DNA of 64,000 bases from positions 4,464,001 to 4,528,000 of the forward strand of contig JADPYG010000088.1 in the NCBI GenBank assembly GCA_017654735.1. Reading direction: 5' to 3'. Origin of the DNA: Vishniacozyma victoriae. Lineage: Eukaryota; Basidiomycota; Tremellomycetes; Tremellales; Bulleribasidiaceae. Of this stretch, positions 43,738 through 56,160 are shown in pieces. The position numbers were made by a program, and so were the translations under genes. The notes under the pieces are model-generated. The model made no database searches. It was given only the letters and a program-made list of their open reading frames with translations, and was not told where the DNA came from. Each line of letters opens with the position of its first letter. Positions within the stretch are counted from its first letter, which is position 1.

Positions 43738-43959
43738 TATTAGTGTATGGAATGGTATAAGTATGAGATAAGGTAGAGTGACCTGTTGATGATCCTATCG
43801 ACCGAACACCGCCGTGCCTGATGATACTTGGCACAGTCACGGGGCACTCTAGTCCCCACTCAAGGCATCATTCATATACTTGCGCAACCAGGAGCAGCCA
43901 GGCCATCGAGATGCATATCTAATTCTATGCTGTACTCGCTACCAATTCTATTTCTACGC

Positions 43960-45760
43960 TTACTCGGTCTTTGCGCCCAAAACACGCAGAGTCCTATCCA
44001 TACCACCAACAACAATCTCGCTTCCCAATTTCCCAAATCTAGCTCCAGTCAATTCACCGGCATTCTCTTCAAATTTAAGCAGCTCGTCCCAAGTCTTGTT
44101 CTTGTATACTCGTAGATCCGTTCCAGCGACCGAAAGGAATTGAGCAGAAGTATCGAATCGGACTTCTGAAATGACATTTTCACTTGGTAGAGCCCAAGAG
44201 TTGAGGACAGACAATTTTCGGAGATCGATAATGTTGACTGTTGGGTCTGTTTTAGAGGCTGTGGCGAGGTAGTAACCGTTTTCAGAGAATGAGAGGGAAG
44301 TGACGGGGGAGCTGTGCGATTGAAGGCTGGCAGCGAGAGATGAAGGGTCTCGGGCATCCCAGACTCGAACAGTCCCCTCCTTGGTACCACCTCCGTGGAG
44401 GATACCATCGGGGTGGACGCTGAATGACGAGTAGGCAAATGATCCCTCGTCTCCGGCGATGGGCTGGTAGGTGTAGACCTCTTTGCCCTCGGCAATATCG
44501 TATAGCGACCAAGTCGAGTCGGCGGAAGCGGCCGAGACGAATGCCTTGGAAGGGTGAACGGCAAGACCAGTGATCTCTCCCTTGTGGTTGTCAAACTTGG
44601 ATCGAGCAGCCCATTTTCCGTCCGTCTCTCCCCAGATCCTAACAGTCTTGTCGGCACTCGCACTGACTGCCAACCTGTCCTGACCATCCTTCTCGATAAA
44701 TGCGACATCCGTGACGGGCTTGGTGTGACCCTTGAGTGTTCCGAGTACTTTCTTGGCTTCGAGGCCGTAGACCTGAACAGCCTTGTCGGCTCCACCGGAA
44801 ACGACAACATTTCCGTCGGCTGCGACATCGAGAGCAGTGATTCCAGCGGGTTTGGTAGCGTGCATGGAAGGTTCGTGGCTGATTTGAGTGTATCCCTTGA
44901 CAGCCTCGGCATCGGCATAACCAGGTGCGGGCTTTCTCTTCTTTCGGACGGACGATAGGCTGTCGTCAGTACAAGCCGAATCAAACTAGATGAGTACATA
45001 CCTGGCGTTGGTGTCGTTCAAAATGGCCTCGACAGCAGATCCAATGGCAGAAGTAGCTCCCATGTCGACATCCTCAGCGGTATCCTGGGCTTGGGGAGCG
45101 AGGCCAATAGAGCTCTGAATAGAGTTCAATGCCCTGTATATCAGCTTGCATCTCGTTCACGGAAATAATGAGCTCACTCCCGAGCCTCATCCCTCTCCTT
45201 CATGAGCCTAGCGATCACCCTCGTAGCGGCATCCTCCCGGTAAAGAGCATTGGCCAATTCTTGTCTGTACATGTCAGCTAAGAATTCTCTCTCCATTTCG
45301 TTGACTTACCTAGAGCTCTGGAAAGCCTTTTTGATCTCCAAAGACTCCAGCATGATGGCATCATACTCCGACTGGAGAGAAGTCAACAAAGCTGGAATGG
45401 AAGTCTGATTTGCCGGTCTAGGAGGTAGAGTGGATGGTTCTGTTTATGAGCGTTGTTCCTGAGATTGTTGTATATTGACGTACTAGCAACAACATCGATC
45501 AAGTCTTCTTTGGTCAATGCCTCTCCTGAGATTGGGTCGGTTCCGTTCTGCTCGACATATCGCTCAATTAGAGCTTTTTCGTATACTGTTCCTGATGTCC
45601 TAGAGACAACAGGAGCGGTAGGGGGTGAACCCGAGACTGGATGTTAGCTTTTCTTTCTAGCTACCAGACTTCTCCATCTATTTCCAATTCATGTCTGTAC
45701 ATTCCTATGTCCCTCGTATGATCCGAAGTATGTGAATGACTTACTAGCACAGAAGAACAT
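43960..45760 (-). CDS. PRP19: Pre-mRNA-processing factor 19, U-box/WD40
   Basis: This is the core of the NineTeen Complex, a U-box E3 ligase needed for spliceosome activation. A tiny first exon (MFFCA) from the ATG at 45760 joins across an intron ending at about 45656 to ISGSPPTAPVVSRTSGTVYE, then KALIERYIEQNGTDPISGEA. This is the U-box exactly as in the family. A coiled coil follows, with NQTSIPALLTSLQSEYDAIM and ALYREDAATRVIARLMKERD. Seven WD40 blades make up the C-terminal half (KAVQVYGLEAKKVLGTLKGH, KTVRIWGETDGKW, GTVRVWDARDPSS, NIIDLRKLSVL, RTLRVLGAKTE). About 505 residues, as usual. The gene is divergent from PRP2, with 220 bp between start codons. Confidence 0.96.
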
Positions 45761-45980
45761 GCTGTATAGGGGTTGGATGGTATACAATAGTTAGTCTGAA
45801 CTAAAGGTAAAGGGTTGAGGGATACAGGATGGAGAACTGATAACGTGGCTATGACATGGAAATGCCACGTCACATTGATTCAACCCGGTCTGACTCTACT
45901 TGCTACTAAATGTAACATTCAACTACTCGAGTCAATAGTCTTGTACTTCTACCTTTTCTTTACCCGTTTCCTGTATCACC
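45761..45980. promoter_or_regulatory. Divergent promoter, PRP19 / PRP2
   Basis: This 220-bp region separates the start codons of two spliceosome genes on opposite strands. It is short enough that both promoters probably share sequence. Confidence 0.6.
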
Positions 45981-48900
45981 ATGGACATCAAGACGTACAT
46001 TTCCGATAATCTTGTCCGGATCCTAGGCTCAGCGGACAGCTTCATGGTCGACTATGTCGAGCAATTAGCTACGACGTCCAAGACCACTGCCGATTTGTAT
46101 CGCGCCTTGGTCAGTAACGGAGTTGCCGAGGGACCGGATTCTCAATCCTTCGCCAGTCAACTTCATTCGCTCGTACCGCGCAAGACTAAGGTTAAAACCT
46201 CAAAGCCCTCGACATCAGTGGCCGCTCAGAAGTTCGCATTGTTGACCGAAGACGACGCTGCGCCTCGTCGCGAGAAGAAGAGGTCCAAGGTGAAGGGAAA
46301 GGAGAACGACAAGGCAGGTGGAAAGGTCAAGCTGGAGCGGTCTTCAAGGAAGAGGGATACCGAAGGCGCTTGGGATGACGCACCAGAGGATTTGGAGGAG
46401 GATGAAGTGGATGTAAAGAGGGCTAGGTTCGAGTCGCCACCCCGCGACGAAAGATCGCCCGAGCCCGTGGAAACAGAGGAGGAGAGGCGGGAACGCGAAG
46501 CTGAAGAGGACCGCAGAGAGCGTGACGCGTTTGCCGAGCGAATGCGGGCAAAGGACGGTGACCGAACGAAGGGCCTCGTCACGGATCGAACGACACGAGG
46601 CGAGGGAGGACTAGAAGCTGAGCGCCGAGCTCACCTGGCCGATGACAAGGAAGCCAGGAAAGCGGCAATGGACGACATCCGTCAACATTCTCGACGAGCG
46701 TACCTTTCCAAACGAGAGGAACAGCAGCTGGACCTGCTCAAGATCGAGATTCAAGATGAGAAACTATTGTTTCGTGATCAGAAAATGTCGAAACGAGAAG
46801 TGACCGAGTTCGAACGCAAACAGGAGTTGATCCGAATCATGGAAGCTCGTCGCAAGATTGACGATGGGATGGACGGATACATGCTTCCCGACGACTACAT
46901 CACCGAGCAAGGAAAGATGGACAAGAAGAAACGCCAAAACGCCCTCTACGCTCGATATACGGAAAACAAGCCTGCCGACGGGCAATTCGTTACCGACACC
47001 GACCAGTGGGAAGACCGTCAGCGAGAAGCTGCCAGTTTGAGGACGGGAGCAATGGACAAGGAGTTTATCGAGGAGGAATACGAATATGTGTTTGACGATG
47101 CACAAAAGATCGAATTCTTGCAAGACGAGCGGATGGGAGGGACTTTGACGAAGGACGCCCAGGAGATGATGGCCCGAATCGACGAGCTCGAGAAGAAGGG
47201 TAAGTCTCTCACATCCAGTTGTAGTACCTAGCTAACTATCAGCCATGTCTATCCAGGAAGTCCGAAACTCTCTACCCGTTTTCGAACACCGCGACGATCT
47301 ACTACAAGCCATATTTGATCATCCGGTCCTCATCGTTTCCGCCGAGACTGGATCCGGCAAAACCACCCAGATTCCCCAATACCTCCACGAAGCAGGCTTC
47401 ACCAAGAACGGCATGAAAGTCGGATGTACCCAACCTCGTCGAGTCGCTGCCATGTCAGTCGCTGCTCGAGTCTCGGAGGAGATGGGCTGCAGGCTAGGTC
47501 AAGAAGTTGGATACTCGATTCGATTCGAGGATATGACTTCCGACAAGACGGTCATCAAGTACATGACGGATGGTATGCTCTTGCGAGAGTTCATGACGGA
47601 TCCTGAGCTGTCGACCTACTCGGCTCTAGTCATTGACGAAGCGCACGAGCGTACTCTAAGTACAGATATCCTATTTGGTCTGGTCAAGGTGAGTTTCCCC
47701 CGAGCCAAGGGTCCGGTAAAAGCTGACATTCAGGATATTGTACGTGCCCGACCAGACTTCCGCCTCATCATCTCCTCGGCGACACTCAATGCCCAAAAAT
47801 TTGCCGAATTCTTTGACGAGGCTCCTGTTTACGATGGTAAGTCTCAACGTTGGACCCCCGCGGTATAAAATCATTAATATTTTCAGTGCCCGGTCGACGT
47901 TTCCCTGTCGACATGTTCTACACCCAACAGCCGGAAGCAAGTTACACCCACGCCGCCGTCACTACGATTCTCCAAATCCATACCACTCAACCCAAAGGCG
48001 ATATCCTCCTTTTCCTCACTGGTCAAGATGAAATCGAGACATGTGAAGAGAATCTCAAAGAGACCATGTTTGCACTCGGCGACAAGGTACCCGATTTGAT
48101 CATTGCGCCAATCTACGCCAACTTGCCGAGTGAATTGCAATCCAAGATTTTCGAGCCAACACCCGAAGGATCAAGAAAGGTCGTTTTAGCTACCAACATT
48201 GCCGAAACTTCAATCACTATCGACGGAGTCGTCTACGTCATCGATCCCGGATTCGTCAAGCAAAACAACTTCAACCCCAAGACCGGAATGTCGTCCCTGG
48301 TCGTCGAACCCATCTCCCGAGCGTCGGCCAATCAACGAGCTGGTCGAGCTGGTCGTGTAGGTCCTGGAAAAGCTTTCAGGCTATACACGAAATGGGCATA
48401 CAACAACGAGCTGCTAGAGGACACGATCCCCGAGATTCAGAGGACGAATCTGGCCATGGTCGTGTTGATGTTGAAATCATTAGGAATCAATGATGTTTTG
48501 AACTTTGATTTCTTGGATCGACCACCGGCAGATACGATCATGCGGTCTTTCGAGATGTTGTATGCGCTTGGAGCTTTGAATCATAAGGGTGAATTGACAC
48601 GTCTGGGACGTAGGATGGCAGAGTTTCCTGTGGACCCAATGTTGTCAAAGGCAATTATCAACTCGGAAGTCTTCAAGTGTACACACGAGGTAAGTCGATC
48701 TTTAGTCCTACTTTTGCATTGATGCTGACTTGCAGGTTCTGACGATTATTTCAATGTTGCAGGAATCCGGCTCGCTACTCTACCGACCCAAGGACAAGAA
48801 GGTTCACGCCGAACAAGCTCACAAGACGTTCGTCAAACCGGGCGGAGATCACTTTACCCTTCTCAACATATTCGAACAGTGGTCTGAAGCAGGTTATTCT

Positions 48901-49420
48901 CAACAATGGTGTATGGAGAATTTCGTTCAATTTAAATCAATCTCTCGAGTCCGCGATATCCGAGATCAGCTTGCCCAATTGTGCGATCGAGTCGAAGTCA
49001 TCATTGAAAGTACGCCCAATGATGTTGTACCCGTTCAGAAAGCAATGACTGCTGGATACTTCTACAATACCGCCCGAATCGACAAGGGAGGTGGATACAG
49101 GACGACAAAGAATAATCATACGGTCTACATGCACCCTTCATCGGGTCTTATCGGAATGCAGCCCCCACCTCGATTTATCCTGTACTACGAACTCGTCCTC
49201 ACGTCTAAGGAATATATGCGACAATGTATGCCAATCGAAGGAAGTTGGTTGTCAGAGTGTAAGTCTTTCTCATATTCCCATTTGGACTCAATGCTAATAA
49301 ACAGTGGCTCCACATTACTTCAACAAGAAAGAAATCGATCAGATTATGGGAAGCGCAAGTAAAGTCAAGATGCCCAATGAGCGTGTTGCTCAGCCGAAGG
49401 TAGGGCCGCCTGTTCAGTAG
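45981..49420 (+). CDS. PRP2: DEAH-box spliceosomal ATPase Prp2 (DHX16)
   Basis: This RNA-dependent ATPase remodels the activated spliceosome before the first splicing step. The ATG at 45981 begins [20 protein letters not shown] with an N-terminal helical domain of the DHX16 type. A charged Lys/Arg/Glu-rich region of about 300 residues follows. The helicase core has motif I ([20 protein letters not shown]), [24 protein letters not shown] in [23 protein letters not shown] in [33 protein letters not shown] and [19 protein letters not shown]. The winged-helix, ratchet and OB-fold regions are intact through [20 protein letters not shown]. The stop is at 49418-49420. Introns are near 47202, 47689, 47836, 48690 and 49260. 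The total is about 1,080 residues. DEAH and the family-specific C-terminus support Prp2 over Prp22 or Prp16. Confidence 0.95.
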
Positions 49421-50000
49421 TGGATATGTGGCGTGATGAGGTGTGTAGGTTCGGGACCTCATGTAGTATCCTTTGGAAGTTTGTTTGTATATTTCTCGTA
49501 GTGTGCCATACCCTACGTAGTGTATTTTTGTGACAGTATCATGCATAGCGACCAGAAGCCCATCGATCATTAGCACATCGTGAGAAGCTGATAAGTACCG
49601 TTCCGCCGTATACGTTCCATCATACTCTGCTATCATACTTACCGTCCCCTCCAGGTCGATTTGAATTTGAAGAGTAGAATATCGATTACGACAGACTGAA
49701 ACGCCAGTGTGTATCTTGACACGGATGCGACCCAATTTGGTTCCATCCATAATGATGGACGTATCGGCGAGTGCACGTCCTCTCTATTATGAGTGTTGTG
49801 TCGAGCTCAAATCGGTATCTGCACGGCTGAAACAGTAGTCTTGCGCATCTGAAAAGAGTGAGCTCGTCCAAGCGTCACCGTCTCGAAGTCGTCAACGTCG
49901 TGACAAATGGGGTGCATCGATCAGTAATGGAGATCATCACTATAAAGCTTCGTCACTTCTGCTCATTCCTTCATATCTTCACTACTTCATCAAACGTGCT
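49421..50000. other. Intergenic, convergent 3' ends
   Basis: This 580-bp stretch lies between PRP2 and the small gene on the opposite strand. A minus-strand ATG frame (from 49750, running antisense into PRP2) has no recognisable domain, and I do not call it a gene. Confidence 0.5.
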
Positions 50001-50297
50001 CTACTGCTTGTCCTTGATGGGAACATCCTTTCCGGTGACCTATGAATTAGCTTATTCGATCTGAGGCTCAAGCAGTTTACCTTCTTGAATGCAGACCTGA
50101 TACCATCAGAGATCTTCTCGGTTGTTCCACCGCTCTGCTTGTGTCCAGCCTTGCCGAGGATGGAGTCAACACCCTTATCTATCTATCAGTATACACTCGG
50201 CGTCATGTTTAGAAAGATGGGGTGACTAACCTAGAGCATCCTGCTGTCCGGTAGCTCCGGTGTTTCCAGTAGTGTTTTGTCCGTTTAGTCCTTGCAT
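50001..50297 (-). CDS. Small conserved-looking protein, 67 aa, three exons
   Basis: The spliced frame starts at the ATG at 50295-50297 as MQGLNGQNTTGNTGATGQQD. It crosses an intron near 50183-50231 and continues ALDKGVDSILGKAGHKQSGG and TTEKISDGIRSAFKKVTGKD, with a second intron near 50038-50078. It ends VPIKDKQ, with the stop at 50001-50003. All splice sites keep the frame and the branch sites are normal, which makes chance unlikely. The protein is hydrophilic, with an amphipathic helix (KISDGIRSAFKKV). I do not recognise a named family. Small proteins of this style are often stress-induced in fungi, but that is a guess. Each exon is too short to stand out as an ORF. Confidence 0.72.
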
Positions 50298-50861
50298 TAT
50301 TGTGATGTTATTAGATGATTGATGGAATGTAGAAAGAGCGTGAGAACGGTTCTATAGTATTTATAACCTTAATATCCGACGATCACTCTGTTAATCTGCG
50401 CCACATTGAATTCACTAAATTCATCATGATGTCATCGCTATACGTAATCCGCAGCTATCCCGTTCTCACTTTACTCTCTCTCTCTCTCCGTCCCGGTCCT
50501 AGAACACGGCATGCCCTGGCTAGATATGAACGTGATCACGATAGTGATATGGCGTATTGGAGACTGCAAGCAAAACGCAAATGCGGCAACTTCGACATCA
50601 TTGCCGCTATTCGCTAATTGTTGCAGCGAAATGAATGAGCTGCAGTACCGCTGCAACATCAGTCTACCGTCGATGAAGCTCAACCAATTGTCAAGCATTT
50701 GCTTGACAGAAAGCAAAGTGATCATCAAGCATTGTCCATGCATATCATCAATCTATCACATCATCGCATACACAAGGTCTCGATCGTATCGAGCATCCTT
50801 CGACGAAAACTCTCGTCCACTAGCTATACTAGCTCGTCTCTTTCCATACTAATCTCCTCTC
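50298..50861. other. Intergenic, no gene seen
   Basis: This 564-bp region lies between the small three-exon gene's start and the 3' end of the heparinase-like gene. It contains a short CT microsatellite near 50471-50484. No coding sequence is apparent. Confidence 0.5.
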
Positions 50862-53740
50862 CTACGACGCATTATGCGACGTGACACTCCATTCCGATAC
50901 GGGAACACTTGGAGGAGAGACGAAGTCGCTAGCTGCCATGCCGTCCCACTGGGGGTTCAAGAGGACTTGCAAGCTGAGATCGGATCCGCCCTCAGTCTCG
51001 ATGACAAGGACAGTAACACCCTCGTTGGAAGGGTTGACGGCGTACTCACCCCCGGTTGGGATGGGAGGGTCTTGTGGCATAGGGTCGGCGGTCATCGTAC
51101 TGAAAACCACGCCTGATGGGGCGTTCAAGATGGATGCCTGGAGGGTTTTACCGTTCAAAGTGAGGGTTGCGGTCGTTCCGTCCAAGGCTATGTTGGTGGC
51201 GTTGGTGTGGGCTCGCCATTGGATGTTGGTTCCGGCTGCGACACCCGAGATATCGTCCTGGACTAGGATCTGTTTTCGGCCATTCAAGAATCGGATACCT
51301 CGTCGAATGGAGCTGGTTCTGATTTGTTAGCTGGCTCTGATAAAAGGTATAGGTGACTTACCCGTTGTACGCAGAAGTCATGTCTGTCGAGAAGAAGGCA
51401 GTGTCGTTATCCTCCACGTTGAAGCTGGGTGCAGCACCCTGCAGGGTTCCGGTAGAACCGAACTGAGCAGTTGGCTCAGCGTTGACATTCTGGTTGGAGT
51501 AGTTGATCAAGATCGTGTTCTGACCCTCGGTCCTCTTTCGGTAGTATAGCCATCGTTGCGAGTCTTGAGCCTCCGACGAGAAGTAACCTGGCGAGAGGTA
51601 CTGTGCGGATCCAAGTTCACCGAACCACCTTTCTCCCATGGCGTCAACGACAAAATCTCCAATATCGAGATCACCGTGAGTTTGATGTCCGGTAAGTTCT
51701 CCAGACTTCATGGCCCAGTATGAACCATCTAGATCACTCCATGAAGATCGAGCTGCGGACCATTCATCGGTAGTGTTGGGGTAGTAGTTGTCGAGAGCCA
51801 TACCGTCCCACCATGTACCAGTGATGGCTGGGTCGTACCAGAACATCGACCATGGTTCGGGAGAATCGTATCGGTCTCGCTGGTAGAGTGCGTATCGTGG
51901 CTCGTTGAAAACAGTAGACCAGAGAAGAAGAGAGTTGGCGGTAGCAGAGAACTTGTTGGGTCCGTGGTCACCATAGTTGAATAGAGAAGTCATTCCCTGG
52001 ACAGACATGTGGAAATCGTTGGTAAGCTTGAAGCCCGGGTTGGCAGTCGATAGTCCCGAGTCGTCTCCGTAGGCACTGATTAAGGCAGAGACCATCTCGG
52101 CGGCTCCTGTGGTACCAAAGTACCAGTAGTTGGCGGTCTCGGACCATGTACCATCACCCTGAGCACCTTGGAAACAGTTGGCCTTTGCGTTTGGAACGGT
52201 CAACTCGAGAATCCTCGAGGCAGAGCCGGTGGTATCGTCGTCGAGAATTGCGAGGGCGGCCATGGTCAAACCAGCATTGTTGACACAGTTCCAGTTACCG
52301 TTGACAATATTTGGAACACCAGTCCACCAGACGTATCCACCGTCTTGTCCAGCGGCATTGTTCTCCAAAGCGTTGAGACCGTAGGTGAGACCGTAGGTGA
52401 CGATAGCGTTTCGGATCATGGTCTTTTGGTCATCATTCCAGTAGTCGTGTAGCCAGTCGTATCCGATGGCAAACGCAGCGCAGAATTCTCCAATATCGAG
52501 GAAATGTTTCGAGTTCCATCGGTCGTTGGCGTTTGCGTTTCCGAAATCTACAGACTCATCGTTCCCGGCGGCGGCCTGTCATTAGTCTGGTTCACAAGTC
52601 CGTTGATAAGGATCTTACGTTTAGCTCTCGGTAGACACGGTCGGCGTATCGAGTCTCGTTAGTGACCTTGTATGCGTATGCCCACTGCTTGACCCTGACC
52701 TTGATCTCTCGGGCGACATCGAGGACACCAGATCCATCAAGACCTCCGTCAATGTTGTAAGGAACAGTATCATTGAGGATTATAGCAGAGGCGTTGTTGA
52801 CGATAGTCTCGTTCCAGAACTGGAAGTAAGGGTCGTTTACGATCAAACCGCTGTTGAGAGCATCCCACTTGTACTGGGGAGCACCGAGTCGGGGGTGAGG
52901 TCGGATGTTGGAGGAGCTAGGGGTGAAGGTGTCTGCGGGCCACGAGTTGCCTGATCCTGAAGCGGTAGGTGCGGCGTATCCAGCGGTTCCGGTCTAACAT
53001 GAGCTTTGACAATATGTAATGAGATGGACTTACTCCGGTGGGGTAAACGGGAAGCATCCATTCAGAATCGGTGGCGATAGCAAGGTATCGGTTCTCGTTG
53101 GTGGCGGTAAGAGCTTCCGAGTTGACGTTGCTTACACCGCTTGGTGCACCAGCATTACCGTTTCCGCTTGCGTTGTCTGCAGCTGATTTGGATCCACCGG
53201 AAGAGCTGTCGCTTGACGATCTCGAGCCAAGGACACCACCGAGCACAGCTCCGATGATGACTAGCAAGGCGACGATTACACCGATGATGATCCACATCTT
53301 CTTGCGGCTTTTCTTTTGGGGTTGCTCGAACCCTCTTGGGGATTGCGAGGCGTAGGGGTTACCAGATGACATGGGGTCTGCAGAGGCAAGTGGAACATGA
53401 TTAGAATTGCGTTGGCCCATCATATCGGCGAGTAGGAAGGTGTTGACAAGAGGTGAAAGTAAGTCGAATTGTGAAGGAGATTGTTTAGATTGGCGTGTAT
53501 AAAGGGATAGGGGTCGTTTCAAAGGAGGGAAGAATAGATCAGCAATCGTTCTATCGAGTACATGGTTGTAGACTTACAGTTGTCTTTGGGGTACGAGGGC
53601 TCATCGCTGTAGCCTCCATAGTTGCCATTGCCACCTCCTCCATTTCCATAGCTACCTCCGGCAGCATTGCCACCATTTCCATACGACTGCCCGTAGTTGG
53701 CATCGTAGTTGGTTTGGGGTACGTCCTGATATCTAGACAT
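50862..53740 (-). CDS. Type II membrane protein with heparinase II/III-like lyase domain
   Basis: This is a membrane-anchored polysaccharide-lyase-like protein. The ATG at 53740 begins MSRYQDVPQTNYDANYGQSY with a Gly/Asn/Tyr-rich cytoplasmic head. An intron of about 200 nt then joins to MSSGNPYASQSPRGFEQPQK. The single membrane helix is KKMWIIIGVIVALLVIIGAV, followed by a Ser/Gly/Asn stalk. The extracytoplasmic part has an alpha/alpha-toroid (RVKQWAYAYKVTNETRYADR, HFLDIGEFCAAFAIGYDWLH, GNWNCVNNAGLTMAALAILD) and a C-terminal beta-sandwich with DLDIGDFVVDAMGERWFGEL. This order is that of heparinase II/III and alginate lyases. Several N-glycosylation sites (NET, NAS, NDT) support a lumenal position. 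Introns are near 53005, 52590 and 51340. The substrate is unknown; cell-wall or capsule glycan is an inference. Confidence 0.78.
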
Positions 53741-54527
53741 GATTGATTCGTGTTCGTTACAATTACCAAGCGTGTGTCGTCAAGGGAGTATAAAATAGGG
53801 AGAGACACAAAAGAGTGGATCGACTCTACAAAGCGCGTCTGTGTGAAGCGAGTGAGTTCTGTTTCGGCCAGATAATGTCGTCAAGACGTGTCGTACAAAG
53901 TTGTCGTATCGGACTATGTGTTGTCGATACGATCCGTGTACAAGGGGTGGGTGATGGTAAGATGATACCAAGGCAGAGTGAAAAAGACAGGATGCAGGAT
54001 GCCAGGATAATCAGGACACAGGAATTCTACAAAAACATCTTGTTACCCTGAGATTTAAGCAGCGACGCGTTGCACAGCTTCCTCCTCTCTTCTCCCCTAC
54101 GCCTCGCCTCTTTACACTGGTGAACTCTGGAGGGGGTCTGCATCACCCCCCTTGACCGAATCAAATTACAGGTTACAGGTTACAAACTCAAGCGAGCCAA
54201 GCTATTCACAGTGCATATTGGATCTTAATTAGATATCACCCTTCGATCATCCTATCGGCAGTTGAAACATGGTGGACTTGTATAGCACAGACGCGATAAT
54301 CGGGTACTATATGCATACATGCTCTAACCTTACACAAGCGATGAGCCTTCTCTTCTATCCTCGTGGCTTTGTCACGTTCTCCGATTTCACCGCATAGATA
54401 CAGCTACTGTAGTAGGCTGATGCATGATGCTCCACATTTCGGAACTACATGCTCGGCTAATCGGCTAAATCATATATCATCATTCCAAGAAAGCCGGACC
54501 ATACTGCTTAGACTCAGATAGATCATT
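53741..54527. promoter_or_regulatory. Divergent intergenic region, lyase-like gene / BNA5
   Basis: This 787-bp region separates two divergent starts and is the longest promoter region in this part of the window. It contains three copies of a 7-bp ttacagg-like unit near 54166-54185. No gene is visible. Confidence 0.5.
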
Positions 54528-56160
54528 ATGGACCAGCTCAAACTCAAAGACAAAGAGGACCCACTGAACTGGACAAGGGGAGAATTTGAGATTCCATCGG
54601 CGAAGGCATGTGGTTCTGAAGTCGGTATGCCTCGAATTAGAGCTGTATCGGTGGATCTAACAATCAGATGGTGAGGCGATCTACTTTTGTGGTAACTCTC
54701 TTGGCCTGCTCGCCAGAAAGGCAAGGCAGCATATGATAGAAGAGCTAGATGTATGGTCTAATGGGTGAGGCTCCTCGAACAGAGCGAGAATGCAAGCTGA
54801 TGACAGCGCCGTAACGGGCCATTTCTCCCACCCCCACTCTCGTCCTTGGAAACATGTCGATGCGCCTCTTACACCCTTACTCGCCAAGGTCCTAGGAGCT
54901 CAAGAGGATGAGGTCGCACATACCTCCACCCTGACTTCGAATCTACATAATCTGTTTACTGCTTTCTACAGACCAACGGAGAAGAGGTGGAAGATCGTCA
55001 TCGAGAAAGGCAGTTTCCCGAGTGATTGGGTGAGTCAGCTTGGCATGTCACGATGTTGAAGCTGATGTGTAGTATGCTGTACACTCGCATCCTAGATTGC
55101 ATGACAAGGTCTTGAGTCAGGATCAGATCGATAATGCCATTATTGCCTTATCTCCCAGGGAAGGGGAAGATACCCTTCGAACCGAGGATATCATCCAAGT
55201 TCTCGAGGACAACAAGGATGAAGTGAGCTCTCGAGAACCGCACCTGGACAAAGCTAATGACCAGATCGCAATCGTATGGATGCCTCTCGTCCAATACTAC
55301 ACCGCTCAGTTGTTCGATATTGCCCCACTTGCTAAGAAATCCCACGAGATCGGAGCTTTGATTGGTCTGGATTTGGCCCATGGATCCGGTAATGTCGAGT
55401 GCAAGCTGGACGAATGGGAGGTTGACTTTGCCGTATGGTGTACATACAAGTGGGTCCTCCCATTGAATCGTGGTATGAGCTGATGGGTATAGATACCTAA
55501 ACTCGGGCCCAGCAGGAATTGGTGGGATGTTTGTGCGACGTGGATTGGATCCAAAGGATCGAAGGTAAGCTGGACTGGACAGCCAAGTATACAGCTGACA
55601 TCAGACTTGACGGATGGTGGGGTAACGATCCTTCCTCCCGATTCGAAATGTCGCCTACCTTCCGACCCACACCCGGCGCCAAATCCTTCCAACACTCTTG
55701 TACCCCTGTCTTCTCCTCCATACCTCTTCTCGCAACTCTTGAGTTGATCGAGAAAATCGGTTTCTCCAATATGGTAGCCAAAGGACGACAATTGACCGAT
55801 ACCCTCGAATCACTGCTCAAAGCGTCCAAATACCACGACAGGGGTGACCAGCAGGTCGGTTTCCGGATCATCACCCCTGCCGCACCTTGGCGCGGTAGTC
55901 AATTGTCGCTTTCTTTCACACCTCTTTCCCAAGGAGTTATGCCTAGGGTATTCAAGAGGATGCTCAAGAGGGGTCTAGTAGGGGATGAGCGACAGCCTAA
56001 TGTCATTCGTCTTACGCCCGCTGTGTTGTACAACACGTTTGAAGAAGTTGGAAAGGCTGTTCAGATCCTAGAAGCGGCTTTGGAAGAGGAAGAGCGGGAA
56101 GGTAGCTCCGGAACGGAAGCTCAAAGGGATATAGTAGCTGGAGATTCGGGGCAGCTGTAA
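54528..56160 (+). CDS. BNA5: Kynureninase
   Basis: This PLP enzyme cleaves 3-hydroxykynurenine to 3-hydroxyanthranilate and alanine, the step after BNA4 in NAD synthesis, in the cytosol. From the ATG at 54528: MDQLKLKDKEDPLNWTRGEF. The next exons give DGEAIYFCGNSLGLLARKAR and AVTGHFSHPHSRPWKHVDAP, both family hallmarks. EDEVAHTSTLTSNLHNLFTA and ALIGLDLAHGSGNVECKLDE follow. The cofactor lysine lies in [20 protein letters not shown], rebuilt across an intron near 55450-55492. MSPTFRPTPGAKSFQHSCTP and the small domain complete the fold. Introns are near 54632, 54764, 55028, 55222, 55450 and 55564. The tail is acidic and ends VAGDSGQL. About 470 residues, as expected. Confidence 0.93.

Noticed and set aside
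49205..49750. 181-codon minus-strand frame antisense to the PRP2 3' end
   Set aside because: It has an ATG, but much of it is the shadow of PRP2 coding sequence, and I see no domain or splice support.
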